From Pigmentiphaga sp. (GTDB taxonomy: Bacteria > Pseudomonadota > Gammaproteobacteria > Burkholderiales > Burkholderiaceae_B): a stretch of 23,786 nt of DNA. The stretch spans positions 1 through 23,786 of the forward strand of contig JALOAI010000042.1 of the NCBI GenBank assembly GCA_023228945.1. The letters run 5' to 3'. This document shows, piece after piece, positions 1 to 6,679 of this stretch. The position numbers and the translations under genes are program-made. The first letter of the stretch is position 1. Every line of letters begins with the position of its first letter. The notes beneath the pieces were generated by a model. It saw only the letters and a program-made list of their open reading frames with translations, had not been told where the DNA came from and did no database searches.

Positions 1-590
1 ATGCCGGTCTGGGTTTCGGGCTTGAGGGTGTCCTTCATGGCGCGGAAGCGATCGCGCACGTCGTTCATGTTGAGCGCGCCGCCGGAGTCCACCACGTAGA
101 TGCAGGTGGCGCCGTAGCTCTCCATGAGCTTGCCCTGCTGGGCGAGCGCCTGGGGCGTGGTCATGTGGCTCATCATGAGAAAGCCCACGGTATCCATACC
201 CAGTTCGCGGGCGACTTCGATGTGCTGGCGCGACACATCGGCCTCGGTGCAGTGGGTGGCCACGCGCACGACGCGGGCGCCGGCGGCGTAGGCGTTCTTG
301 AGATCGTGTACGGTGCCGATGCCGGGGATGAGCAGGGTGGCGACCTGGGCATGGCGCACGGTATCGGCCACGGCCTCGATCCATTCGAGATCGGTGTGGG
401 CGCCAAAGCCGTAGTTGAAGCTGGAGCCTGCGAGGCCATCGCCGTGGGCGACTTCGATGGAGTCGACGCGGGCGGCGTCCAGGGCGGCGGCGATGCGCCG
501 GGCGTCGTCCACGGAGTACTGGTGGCGGATGGCGTGGCTGCCGTCGCGCAGGGTCACGTCAGAGATGTAGAGCTTTTTGTCCGGGTTCAT
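1..590 (-). CDS. amnG: 4-hydroxy-2-oxovalerate aldolase (partial, C-terminus outside window)
   Basis: Cleaves 4-hydroxy-2-oxovalerate to pyruvate and acetaldehyde, the last carbon-carbon cleavage of meta pathways, and normally channels acetaldehyde to its partner dehydrogenase (the next gene upstream). About 196 of the usual ~340 residues are visible. The N-terminus carries the family signature VTLRDGSHAIRHQY with R15, D16 and H19, equivalent to DmpG Arg17, Asp18 and His21. The segments EVAHGDGLAGSS, RVATHCTEAD and VVDSGGA of the TIM barrel follow. The ATG at 588-590 is preceded by GGAGA eight bases away. It is last of the visible minus-strand operon, 181 bp after the dehydrogenase stop. Function is near certain from the family. 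The amn name rests on operon order and is less certain. Confidence 0.93.
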   Translation of the reverse strand, partial: MNPDKKLYISDVTLRDGSHAIRHQYSVDDARRIAAALDAARVDSIEVAHGDGLAGSSFNYGFGAHTDLEWIEAVADTVRHAQVATLLIPGIGTVHDLKNAYAAGARVVRVATHCTEADVSRQHIEVARELGMDTVGFLMMSHMTTPQALAQQGKLMESYGATCIYVVDSGGALNMNDVRDRFRAMKDTLKPETQTG

Positions 591-661
591 GGTGCGGGTC
601 TCCGTGTGGAGCAAGAGGGAGGGACGCGCGAGCGGAGAGCAGGCTGTTGGCCGCTGGTGCT

Positions 662-747
662 TGGCACCTTATGCTGACTCGTCAAACCTATCGCCTGACA
701 TCTGGCACCTGGACGGGTACCGGATACCTGGCTCCTGGCGCGTTATG
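662..747. repeat. degenerate heptamer-like repeat between the aldolase and dehydrogenase genes
   Basis: The 181-bp gap at 591-771 contains successive GG-N-N-CCT units (TGGCACC, CTGGCACCT, GGATACCT, GGCTCCT) at roughly 7-bp spacing. They are separated by imperfect copies, and the array includes the self-complementary GGGTACC. No ORF or promoter was recognised. It looks like a decayed short-period repeat of the kind common in intergenic DNA. Function unknown. Confidence 0.3.
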
Positions 748-771
748 GTTCGGAGGCTAGTCGGCCCCGGC

Positions 772-1731
772 TCAAGCGACGCGTGCCGCCAGCGAACGCT
801 CGGCCACGCGCTCGCCGGTGGCGAGAGCCGCGCTGGTCATGATGTCGAGATTGCCGGCGTAGGCGGGCAGGTAGTGCGCGGCGCCCTCGACTTCCAGGAA
901 GATGCTGACCTTCAGGCCGCTGAGTCGGCCCACGCCGGCCACATTCAGGGGCGTCTCGGCGGGAATGCGATCGAACTGCACGGCCTGCTTGAGGCGGTAG
1001 CCGGGCACGTACTGGCGCACGCGCGCCACCATGGCCTCGACGGCGGCGGCGATGGCCTGCTCGGTGGCGGCCACGTCAGGTCCCGTCTCGGCCAGGCAAT
1101 ACACGGTATCGCGCATGATGAGCGGCGGCTCGGCGGGGTTGAGCACGATGATGGCCTTGCCCTGGGTGGCGCCGCCGACGCTGGCGAGCGCCTGGCTGGT
1201 GGTTTCGGTGAACTCATCGATGTTGGCGCGGGTGCCGGGGCCGGCGCTTTTGCTGGCGATCGAAGCGACGATCTCGGTGTAGTGCACGGGGGTGACGGAA
1301 GCCACGGCGGCGACCATGGGGATGGTGGCCTGGCCGCCGCAGGTGACCATGTTGAGGTTCAACGCGTCCAGGTGTTCGTCGAGATTGACGACGGGCACGC
1401 AGTAAGGGCCAATGGCCGCGGGGGTGAGGTCGATGAGGCGGATGGCGGGCTTGGCGGCGCGCAGGCGCTGTTCGTTGATGTGGTGGGCGCCGGCGCTGGT
1501 GGCGTCGAAGACGATGTCGATGTGCTCGAACTCGGGCAGGGCGATGAGGCCATCGACGCCGTCGGCGGTGGTGGCCACACCCAGGCGGGCGGCGCGGGCC
1601 AGGCCGTCGGAGTCGGGGTCGATGCCGACCATGGCGGCAAGCTTGAGGTGTTGGCCGTGGCGCAGCAGCTTGATCATCAGGTCGGTGCCGATGTTGCCGC
1701 TGCCGATGATGGCCGCGTGGAGGGTGGGCAT
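772..1731 (-). CDS. amnH: acetaldehyde dehydrogenase (acylating)
   Basis: Oxidises acetaldehyde with NAD+ and CoA to acetyl-CoA, as the partner of the aldolase next to it. The 319 residues match the ~312 of DmpF/BphJ. An N-terminal dinucleotide fold shows IIGSGNIGTDL at residues 8-18. The catalytic cysteine is C131 in NMVTCGGQATIPMV, which aligns with DmpF Cys132. I chose the ATG at 1731 because AAGGAA lies eight bases upstream and MPTLHAAIIG is the expected N-terminus. An in-frame ATG at 1770, preceded by GGAAAA, would add 13 residues (MNEVVLPHQGIVT) and cannot be excluded. Same operon as its neighbours, separated by 181-bp gaps on both sides, unlike the tightly packed upstream genes. Confidence 0.95.
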   Translation of the reverse strand: MPTLHAAIIGSGNIGTDLMIKLLRHGQHLKLAAMVGIDPDSDGLARAARLGVATTADGVDGLIALPEFEHIDIVFDATSAGAHHINEQRLRAAKPAIRLIDLTPAAIGPYCVPVVNLDEHLDALNLNMVTCGGQATIPMVAAVASVTPVHYTEIVASIASKSAGPGTRANIDEFTETTSQALASVGGATQGKAIIVLNPAEPPLIMRDTVYCLAETGPDVAATEQAIAAAVEAMVARVRQYVPGYRLKQAVQFDRIPAETPLNVAGVGRLSGLKVSIFLEVEGAAHYLPAYAGNLDIMTSAALATGERVAERSLAARVA

Positions 1732-1777
1732 GGTGACGATTCCTTGGTGTGGAAGAACGACCTCGTTCATTTTTCCG

Positions 1778-1793
1778 GGCGGCATCAGCCGCC
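1778..1793. other. intercistronic hairpin upstream of the acetaldehyde dehydrogenase gene
   Basis: GGCGGC-ATCA-GCCGCC forms a perfect 6-bp stem with a 4-base loop. In the minus-strand transcript it is followed by A-rich sequence, not a U tract, so it is not an intrinsic terminator. It could stabilise or process mRNA between the deaminase and dehydrogenase cistrons. Confidence 0.35.
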
Positions 1794-1912
1794 ACGATCG
1801 TGAGTGTGAAAGAGGCTGTTTCATCATGAGAGGTGAGGGCAAGCCGCCGTGAGCGTTAGGTGAGGGGTTTCTCTTAACGTCGGGGTGGCGGCAAGCTGTC
1901 TTCGGTAGGCGG

Positions 1913-2350
1913 CTAGCGTGGCAACGGCTTATAGGCCACCACCTTGATTTCGATGAGCAGGTGCGGGTGCGGCAGCTGGTGCACCGCGACCGTGGTGCGG
2001 GTGGGGCCGTCGATGCCGAAGAACTCGCCGTATACGGCGTTGTAGCCGCCGAAGTCGTTCATGTTGACGAGGTAGCTGCAGACTTCGACCACGTCGCTCA
2101 GATCCGCGCCGGCGCTTTGCAGGATGTCGCGGATGTTCTCGATCACGGCGCGGGTCTGTACGCGGATGTCGAGGGTGGTGGTGCCCATGGCATCGGCTTG
2201 GGCGCCGGCGATGGTGTTGTCGGGCAAGCGTGAGCTGGTGCCGGAAACGAAAAGAAAGTCCCCGGCGCGCTTGATGTGGGGAAACTTGCCGCGCGGCGTG
2301 GCCTTGCCGCTTACCACCTGGGCCTGAGTTGGGTTCGAAGTGTCGGTCAT
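1913..2350 (-). CDS. amnD: 2-aminomuconate deaminase (RidA/YjgF fold)
   Basis: Hydrolyses 2-aminomuconate to 4-oxalocrotonate plus ammonia. The 145 residues form one RidA/YjgF/Rid domain. Segments such as GKATPRGKFPHIKRAGDFLFVSG, split around the conserved RGKFPHIKRAG, together with QTRAVIENIRDIL, SYLVNMNDFGGYN and PTRTTVAVHQLP, are typical of the AmnD/NbaF deaminase branch and not generic RidA. Placement between the oxalocrotonate decarboxylase and the acetaldehyde dehydrogenase genes fits this. It is the key marker that the operon handles amino-substituted ring-cleavage products, since classical dmp/xyl operons use a tautomerase instead. The ATG at 2348-2350 has only a weak purine stretch (GAGAA) upstream. 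Confidence 0.88.
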   Translation of the reverse strand: MTDTSNPTQAQVVSGKATPRGKFPHIKRAGDFLFVSGTSSRLPDNTIAGAQADAMGTTTLDIRVQTRAVIENIRDILQSAGADLSDVVEVCSYLVNMNDFGGYNAVYGEFFGIDGPTRTTVAVHQLPHPHLLIEIKVVAYKPLPR

Positions 2351-2426
2351 GTCAGCGTTCTCGAATACAGTGAATGTCGGGAAATCTCATGGCGGCGAAC
2401 GTCATGGACGTGCGGGCCGTTTCATC

Positions 2427-3218
2427 TCAGTTTTCCTTGGCGCTCGTGCGAAACGCCACGCTGCCCAGGCTTTGCATCTCGCAGCGCACGCCCGCGCCGA
2501 CCGGCAAAGCCGCCGCAGCGGTGGCGCCGCCGGCCATGATCAAATGGCCGGCTTCGAGCGTTTCGCCATGCTCGGCGGCGAGGCGGGCGGCCGCCACCAG
2601 GGCGCGTATCGGATGGCCGAGGATGGCCGCGGTGCTGCCGAGCTCGGCGGGCCGGCCATCAAAGCCGAGAATCAGGCCGAGGTTGCCCACGTCGGTGTCG
2701 GGCGCGTGCCAGCGGCCCACCACGAGAGCAGCGGACGAGGCGTTGTCGGCGACGACATCGGGGACGGAGAACTTGAAGTCCTGGTAGCGCGAGTCGATGA
2801 TCTCGAGGGCGGGTGCGAGGGCTTCGACGGCGGCCAGGGCTTGCATGGGCGTGACGATCCCCGCGAGCGGTCGCTTGAGCAGAAAGCAGATCTCGGGCTC
2901 CACCCGCGGATGGATGAAGCGCGAGAGGTCGACTTCGCCGCCTTCCTCCAGCAGCATGTCGGAGGTGAGGCGGCCCCAGATCATGTCGGACACGCCCATC
3001 TGGGCCATCTTGGCGCGGCTGGTGAAGCCCATCTTCATGCCGATGCGGCTTGCGCCGCGCGCGATGCGCTGGCCTACCACCGCGCGCTGGATGGCGTAGG
3101 CGGTTGGCAGGTCGAAGGCGTGCTCGTTGCTGAATTGCGGCACGGCGCGCGCTTCGCGCGCGGCGTCGTCGAGGAGCCTGGCGGCACGGAGAACGGTGTC
3201 TTGATTTTGATCGGACAT
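2427..3218 (-). CDS. amnE: 4-oxalocrotonate (2-oxo-3-hexenedioate) decarboxylase
   Basis: Metal-dependent decarboxylation of 4-oxalocrotonate to 2-oxopent-4-enoate. The 263 residues are of DmpH length. GMKMGFTSRAKMAQMGV (residues 60-76) is the DmpH-type signature that separates it from the paralogous hydratase. Metal ligands are probably E107 and E109 (HPRVEPEI) and E139 (ALEIIDSRY), as in the fumarylacetoacetase-like superfamily. The chosen start MSDQNQDTV at 3216-3218 has AAGGAAG seven bases upstream. A longer reading up to 3293 would run into the hydratase gene and lacks homology. It starts 13 bp after the hydratase stop. DmpH and DmpE homologues normally form a complex, so the two neighbours probably do too. 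Confidence 0.9.
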   Translation of the reverse strand: MSDQNQDTVLRAARLLDDAAREARAVPQFSNEHAFDLPTAYAIQRAVVGQRIARGASRIGMKMGFTSRAKMAQMGVSDMIWGRLTSDMLLEEGGEVDLSRFIHPRVEPEICFLLKRPLAGIVTPMQALAAVEALAPALEIIDSRYQDFKFSVPDVVADNASSAALVVGRWHAPDTDVGNLGLILGFDGRPAELGSTAAILGHPIRALVAAARLAAEHGETLEAGHLIMAGGATAAAALPVGAGVRCEMQSLGSVAFRTSAKEN

Positions 3219-3231
3219 TGTTGTGCTTCCT

Positions 3232-4020
3232 TCAGTTACGGCCGAACACGGCCCGTACGCTGCCCAGCCCCTGGATGCGGGCCTCGAAGACATCGCCCGG
3301 CTGCACCGCGGCCATGGGCCCGAGGGCGCCGGTGAGCACCACGTCGCCGGCGCGCAGCGGCTGGCCCGCGGCCGCCATGGTGCGCGCCAGCCACAAGGCG
3401 GCGTTGAGGGGGTGGCCCAGGCAGGCGGCGCCCACGCCGAAGGACACCGGCTCGCCGTTGCGTTCCATCACCATGCCGGCCAGCCGCAGGTCGAGCGCGT
3501 CGAGGCGAACGGGACGTTGGCCGAGCACGTAAAGGCCGGAAGACGCGTTGTCGGCAATCGTGTCGGTGATGCGAATGTCCCAATCGCGGATGCGGCTGCC
3601 GACGATCTCGATGGCCGGCAGGGCATAGGCGGCGGCATTGAGCACATCGACCGGCGTGAGATGCTCGCCGGTGAGGTCGTGTTCCAACACCAGCGCCACC
3701 TCGGCCTCGCATTTGGGTTGCATCAGGCGATCCCAGGCGATCTCGGCACCGTCGGCCACCGCCATGTCGGCGAACAGCATGCCGAAGTCGGGCTGATCGA
3801 CGCCCAACTGGCGCTGCACGGCCACCGAGGTGAGCCCGATCTTGCGGCCGGTGAGGCGCCGCCCTTCCTGGAGGGCGCGCCGGGTGTTGATCTGTTGCAC
3901 TTCATAGGCGGCGTCGAGGTCGCCCTCGGGCAGCCGGGAGCGTACCGGGTCGATGGCCTGGCCGCTGCGGGCGGCAGCGTCGAGCAGGTCGGCGACTTCC
4001 TGCAATACGGTCGGATTCAT
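3232..4020 (-). CDS. amnF: 2-oxopent-4-enoate hydratase
   Basis: Adds water to 2-oxopent-4-enoate (2-hydroxypenta-2,4-dienoate) to give 4-hydroxy-2-oxovalerate. The 262 residues share the fold of the next gene but carry the hydratase-type RKIGLTSVAVQRQLGVDQPDFG instead of the decarboxylase GMKMGFTS motif. Probable metal ligands are E105 and E107 (QPKCEAEVAL) and E138 (PAIEIVGSR), close to MhpD Glu106, Glu108 and Glu139. The ATG at 4018-4020 overlaps the dehydrogenase stop in an ATGA, with AGGAAACACC just upstream. A decarboxylase/hydratase swap between the two paralogues is the main risk, but the motifs separate them well. Confidence 0.9.
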   Translation of the reverse strand: MNPTVLQEVADLLDAAARSGQAIDPVRSRLPEGDLDAAYEVQQINTRRALQEGRRLTGRKIGLTSVAVQRQLGVDQPDFGMLFADMAVADGAEIAWDRLMQPKCEAEVALVLEHDLTGEHLTPVDVLNAAAYALPAIEIVGSRIRDWDIRITDTIADNASSGLYVLGQRPVRLDALDLRLAGMVMERNGEPVSFGVGAACLGHPLNAALWLARTMAAAGQPLRAGDVVLTGALGPMAAVQPGDVFEARIQGLGSVRAVFGRN

Positions 4021-5486
4021 GGTGTTTCCTGGTTGATCTGGATGCAGACGTTGGTCAGTTCGGAGTAGAAATTCAGGGAATGCTGGCCGCCCTCGCGGCC
4101 AATGCCCGAGAGGCCGGCGCCGCCGAAAGGCGTGCGCAAGTCGCGCAGGAACCAGGAGTTGACCCAGCTCAGGCCCACCCGCATGGCTTCGGCCACCCGG
4201 TGGCCGCGCTCCAGATTGCTGGTCCAGATGGTGGCCGCCAGACCGTAGCGGGTGGCGTTGGCGCGGGCGATGGCTTCCGCTTCGGTGTCGAAAGGCGCGA
4301 TGTGGCAGACCGGACCGAAGATTTCCTCGGTGGCGCAGCGGGCGTCGTCGGGCAGCCCGGCGATGATCGTCGGCTCCACCCAATAGCCCTGGTCGCGCGC
4401 ATCGCCGAAGCGCGGCACGCCCCCGCCAGCCAGGAACCGGGCGCCTTCCTCGCGGGCGAGATCGAAGTATTTCAGCACTTTATTGCGATGCTCGGCGGAA
4501 ATCAGCGGCCCCATCTGGGTGGCGGGATCGCTGGGCCAGTCGAGGCGCAATTGCGCCGCCCGCTCGGCCAGCGCCTCGCAGAAGCGCGGGTACAGCGAGC
4601 GCTCGACGTAGACGCGTTCGGAACACAGGCAGACTTGCCCCGAGTTGAGAAACACTGCCCGGACCATGCCGTCGAGCATACGATCGAAGTCGCAATCGGC
4701 GAAGATGATGGCGGCGTTCTTGCCGCCCAGTTCGAAGGAAATCGGCTTTACGCCTTCGGCCGCGGCGCGCATGATGGCCGAGCCGGTGCGCGACTCGCCG
4801 GTGAAGGTGATGGCGTTAATGTCGGGGTGGGTCGTGATGAATTCGCCCGCCGAGCCGGGGCCGAAGCCGTGCACCAGGTTGAAGGCGCCGGCGGGCACGC
4901 CGACCTCGTGCATGACTTCCGCCAGCAGGGTGGCGGTGCCCGGCGTTTCTTCCGAGGGCTTGGCCACCACGGCGTTGCCGCAGGCCAGGGCGGGGGCGAC
5001 CTTCCAGGTGAACAGCAGCAGCGGCAGGTTCCAGGGCGAGATGATGCCCACCACGCCCAGGGGCTTGCGCACGGTGTAGTTGAGTGCCCGGGCGCCGCCG
5101 GGCAGGTCGGTGCGGAAGCAGTCGAGCGGCGCGGTCTTGATGAGGTCGGCGAACACGCGGAAGTTGGCCGCGCCGCGCGGGATGTCGATGGTGGAGGCCA
5201 TGGCCAGCGGCTTGCCGGTGTCGGCCATCTCGGCGGCCAGGAAGTCGTCGTGTCGCTTGTCGATGCCGTTGGCGATGGCGTACAGCATCTCGGCGCGCTC
5301 GCCGGGGGTGGTGCGGCCCCAGGCGCCGGCCAGCGCGGCATGGCCGGCGCGGATGGCATCGCCGACATCGGCCTGGCTGGCCTCGTGGACCTGCGCGAAC
5401 ACGCTGCCATCGACGGGGTTATGGTCGTCGAAGCGGCGGGAGCTTTCCCGCCATTCGCCCTGGATGTAGTTGCGGTAGTGTTTCAT
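4017..5486 (-). CDS. amnC: 2-aminomuconic 6-semialdehyde dehydrogenase (hydroxymuconic-semialdehyde dehydrogenase family)
   Basis: NAD+-dependent oxidation of 2-aminomuconic 6-semialdehyde (or 2-hydroxymuconic semialdehyde) to the dicarboxylate. The 489 residues match the ~486 of the DmpC/AmnC family. Oxyanion N153 lies in SPWNLPLL, general base E252 in FELGGK, and catalytic C286 in NSGQVCLCSERVYV, a doublet typical of this subfamily. The C-terminal FGGAGLSGIGREGG is canonical. I chose the ATG at 5484-5486 (MKHYRNYIQGEW) by homology. No strong ribosome site is visible there, and a TTG at 5558 would add 24 unconserved residues. First gene of the operon. The amino-substrate assignment comes from the deaminase gene downstream, not from this sequence alone. 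Confidence 0.88.
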   Translation of the reverse strand: MKHYRNYIQGEWRESSRRFDDHNPVDGSVFAQVHEASQADVGDAIRAGHAALAGAWGRTTPGERAEMLYAIANGIDKRHDDFLAAEMADTGKPLAMASTIDIPRGAANFRVFADLIKTAPLDCFRTDLPGGARALNYTVRKPLGVVGIISPWNLPLLLFTWKVAPALACGNAVVAKPSEETPGTATLLAEVMHEVGVPAGAFNLVHGFGPGSAGEFITTHPDINAITFTGESRTGSAIMRAAAEGVKPISFELGGKNAAIIFADCDFDRMLDGMVRAVFLNSGQVCLCSERVYVERSLYPRFCEALAERAAQLRLDWPSDPATQMGPLISAEHRNKVLKYFDLAREEGARFLAGGGVPRFGDARDQGYWVEPTIIAGLPDDARCATEEIFGPVCHIAPFDTEAEAIARANATRYGLAATIWTSNLERGHRVAEAMRVGLSWVNSWFLRDLRTPFGGAGLSGIGREGGQHSLNFYSELTNVCIQINQETP

Positions 5487-5571
5487 GAACTTGTCGGCAC
5501 GGTGCGGAAAGGAAAATGCGAAATGAGATTCGGGCGGCCAGGCCTGTGCCTGGAACAACGATCAGGCACCA

Positions 5572-5624
5572 ATTAGTACGTATACGTCGTTAAAGATAGT
5601 ACGTATACGGGTATTTTGTGAAAA
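5572..5624 (-). promoter_or_regulatory. predicted promoter and operator of the amn-like operon
   Basis: On the minus strand a possible -35 TTTTCA (plus 5619-5624) and -10 TACTAT (plus 5596-5601) are 17 bp apart. Two copies of TAGTACGTATACG (5574-5586 and 5597-5609), 23 bp start to start, cover the -10 and the expected transcription start. The first contains the perfect palindrome ACGTATACGT (5578-5587). These are probable binding sites of the divergent MarR regulator. The rest of the 425-bp region between the two genes (5487-5911) holds a ~100-nt leader and no convincing ORF. Confidence 0.6.
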
Positions 5625-5784
5625 GTCTAGGGGCTTCTGAAGGGCAGGTCAAGCACTTTTTTAGCTATGCTTGGCGCGGCCTGGGTCTCCTCGACGCGAA
5701 GCCGCCCGATCGAGGGCGAGGAGCGGGTGTTGGCGGGCAAGCCGAAGCCGCGGCCGGCCGCCGAGCGGGCAGAGCTTCTTCGTT

Positions 5785-5824
5785 TTGCGCTGAGAGCGGC
5801 AAAAAAGTATGATTACGTACTAAT
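5785..5824 (+). promoter_or_regulatory. predicted marR promoter with inverted operator copy
   Basis: TTGCGC (5785-5790), a 17-bp spacer and TATGAT (5808-5813) form a reasonable sigma70 promoter. Overlapping the -10 and start point is TACGTACTAAT (5814-5824), whose reverse complement ATTAGTACGTA equals 5572-5582 exactly. It therefore repeats the box of the opposite promoter in inverted orientation, which suggests autoregulation. Confidence 0.6.
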
Positions 5825-5911
5825 GTGTCGTGCCCGCCCTGGCCGCCCTTCGTTGTCAGGCGAGTTTGCCGGGTGGTGCGCGGCCAGCCCCTCATCGCGT
5901 TCTGGTCCCGC

Positions 5912-6490
5912 ATGTCTGAAACCGCTTCTGCCCGAGCCTCACGTACCGCCAGGCAAGTTCCGCGCTCCTCGTCAAGCCCGCTTGCCGTGGCGAATGATCC
6001 AGCCGATGCCGGTCGGGATGTTTCTCCCGAGGTACGGAAAATCCTGGATCATTTCCAGTTGGACGACATAGCCTCGCATCTGCTGCGCCGGGCGCACTTT
6101 CTGGCTGAAGATCGATTCGCCCGCGAGTTTGCCGACGAGTCCGTCACGCCACGCCAGAAGGCCGCCTTGATCGTGGTGTACCAGCAACCGGGCCTCAACC
6201 AGAATGCCCTGGCCGAGCGCCTGTTCATGGATCGCAACACGGTGGCCGAAATGGTCAAGCGCCTGGTGGCCGCCGGCCTGCTGCGGCGCGTTACCGCCCG
6301 GGACGACCAGCGCGCCTACCAGTTGTACCTGGCGCCCGGTGGGGCCGAGCTGCTCAACCGCATCATGCCGCGCGATGCCCGGGTCGAGGCCGCGGTGCTG
6401 GAGCGCCTGCCAGAGGAGTATCGGCCATTGTTCCTGAAGTGCCTCAAGATGCTGACGGACCCCGACACGGACGGTGCCTCGGCGAATTGA
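5912..6490 (+). CDS. MarR-family transcriptional regulator
   Basis: A 192-residue winged-helix regulator, transcribed away from the amn-like operon and probably repressing it and itself. After an unconserved ~40-residue N-terminal tail rich in Ser, Arg and Ala, the MarR core shows DDIASHLLRRAHFLAEDRF (dimer helix), then TPRQKAALIVVYQQPGLNQNALAERLFMDRN, split here as the recognition helix region NALAERLFMDRNTVAEMVKR, then wing residues GLLRRVTARDDQRAYQ. The ligand is presumably an aromatic substrate or pathway intermediate (inference). Start uncertain: the ATG at 5912 lacks a clear ribosome site, a GTG at 5825 would give 221 residues, and an internal GTG near 5989 would give a more typical length. 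The stop TGA at 6488-6490 is also the first bases of a dispersed repeat. Confidence 0.85.
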   Translation: MSETASARASRTARQVPRSSSSPLAVANDPADAGRDVSPEVRKILDHFQLDDIASHLLRRAHFLAEDRFAREFADESVTPRQKAALIVVYQQPGLNQNALAERLFMDRNTVAEMVKRLVAAGLLRRVTARDDQRAYQLYLAPGGAELLNRIMPRDARVEAAVLERLPEEYRPLFLKCLKMLTDPDTDGASAN

Positions 6491-6566
6491 CCACGGGCCA
6501 AAGCGCAAGCCCCGTTCTTCAGGACGGGATCAAGCGAGGCGGTTGTTCTCTGGAGCCGAAGGCTCC
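6489..6566 (+). repeat. dispersed hairpin repeat, copy 1
   Basis: Starts inside the stop codon of the MarR gene. Conserved 5' box GACCACGGGCCAAAGCGCAA (6489-6508) continues with GCCCCG. Stem-loop 1 is CCCGTTC-TTCA-GGACGGG (6511-6528, one G-U pair). AGCGAGGC follows (6533-6540), then stem-loop 2 GGAGCC-GAA-GGCTCC (6552-6566). The first 26 bases match copies 2 and 3 at 23 positions each. No U tract follows, so it is not a classic terminator, though it lies between convergent genes. The remaining sequence to 6679 holds no gene I recognise. Confidence 0.65.
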
Positions 6567-6679
6567 CCCGACTGGTGGCGGGGAAACTCCGGCCGGGAGG
6601 CAGGGGTTCTTCACCGGCAGGTGGTTGCCGTCAAACATCGGCCACTGTCAGCCTGGCAGGCTTTGCCGTTGAGGCGTTG

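Noticed and set aside
577..1803. A 408-codon open frame on the plus strand
   Set aside because: It lies opposite the acetaldehyde dehydrogenase gene. Low-complexity Gly/Ala/Asp/His composition and no domain.
591..1912. Two operon gaps of exactly 181 bp (591-771 and 1732-1912)
   Set aside because: The two sequences do not resemble each other, so the equal length looks like coincidence.
5825..5911. An upstream GTG start for the MarR protein giving 221 residues
   Set aside because: The extra 29 residues are unlike MarR N-termini and begin only a few bases from the predicted start of transcription. Not fully excluded.
6489..6566. Hairpins after marR as an ordinary rho-independent terminator
   Set aside because: Neither stem is followed by a U tract, and the same box occurs at other gene ends, including within a coding start. 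A dispersed repeat explains it better.
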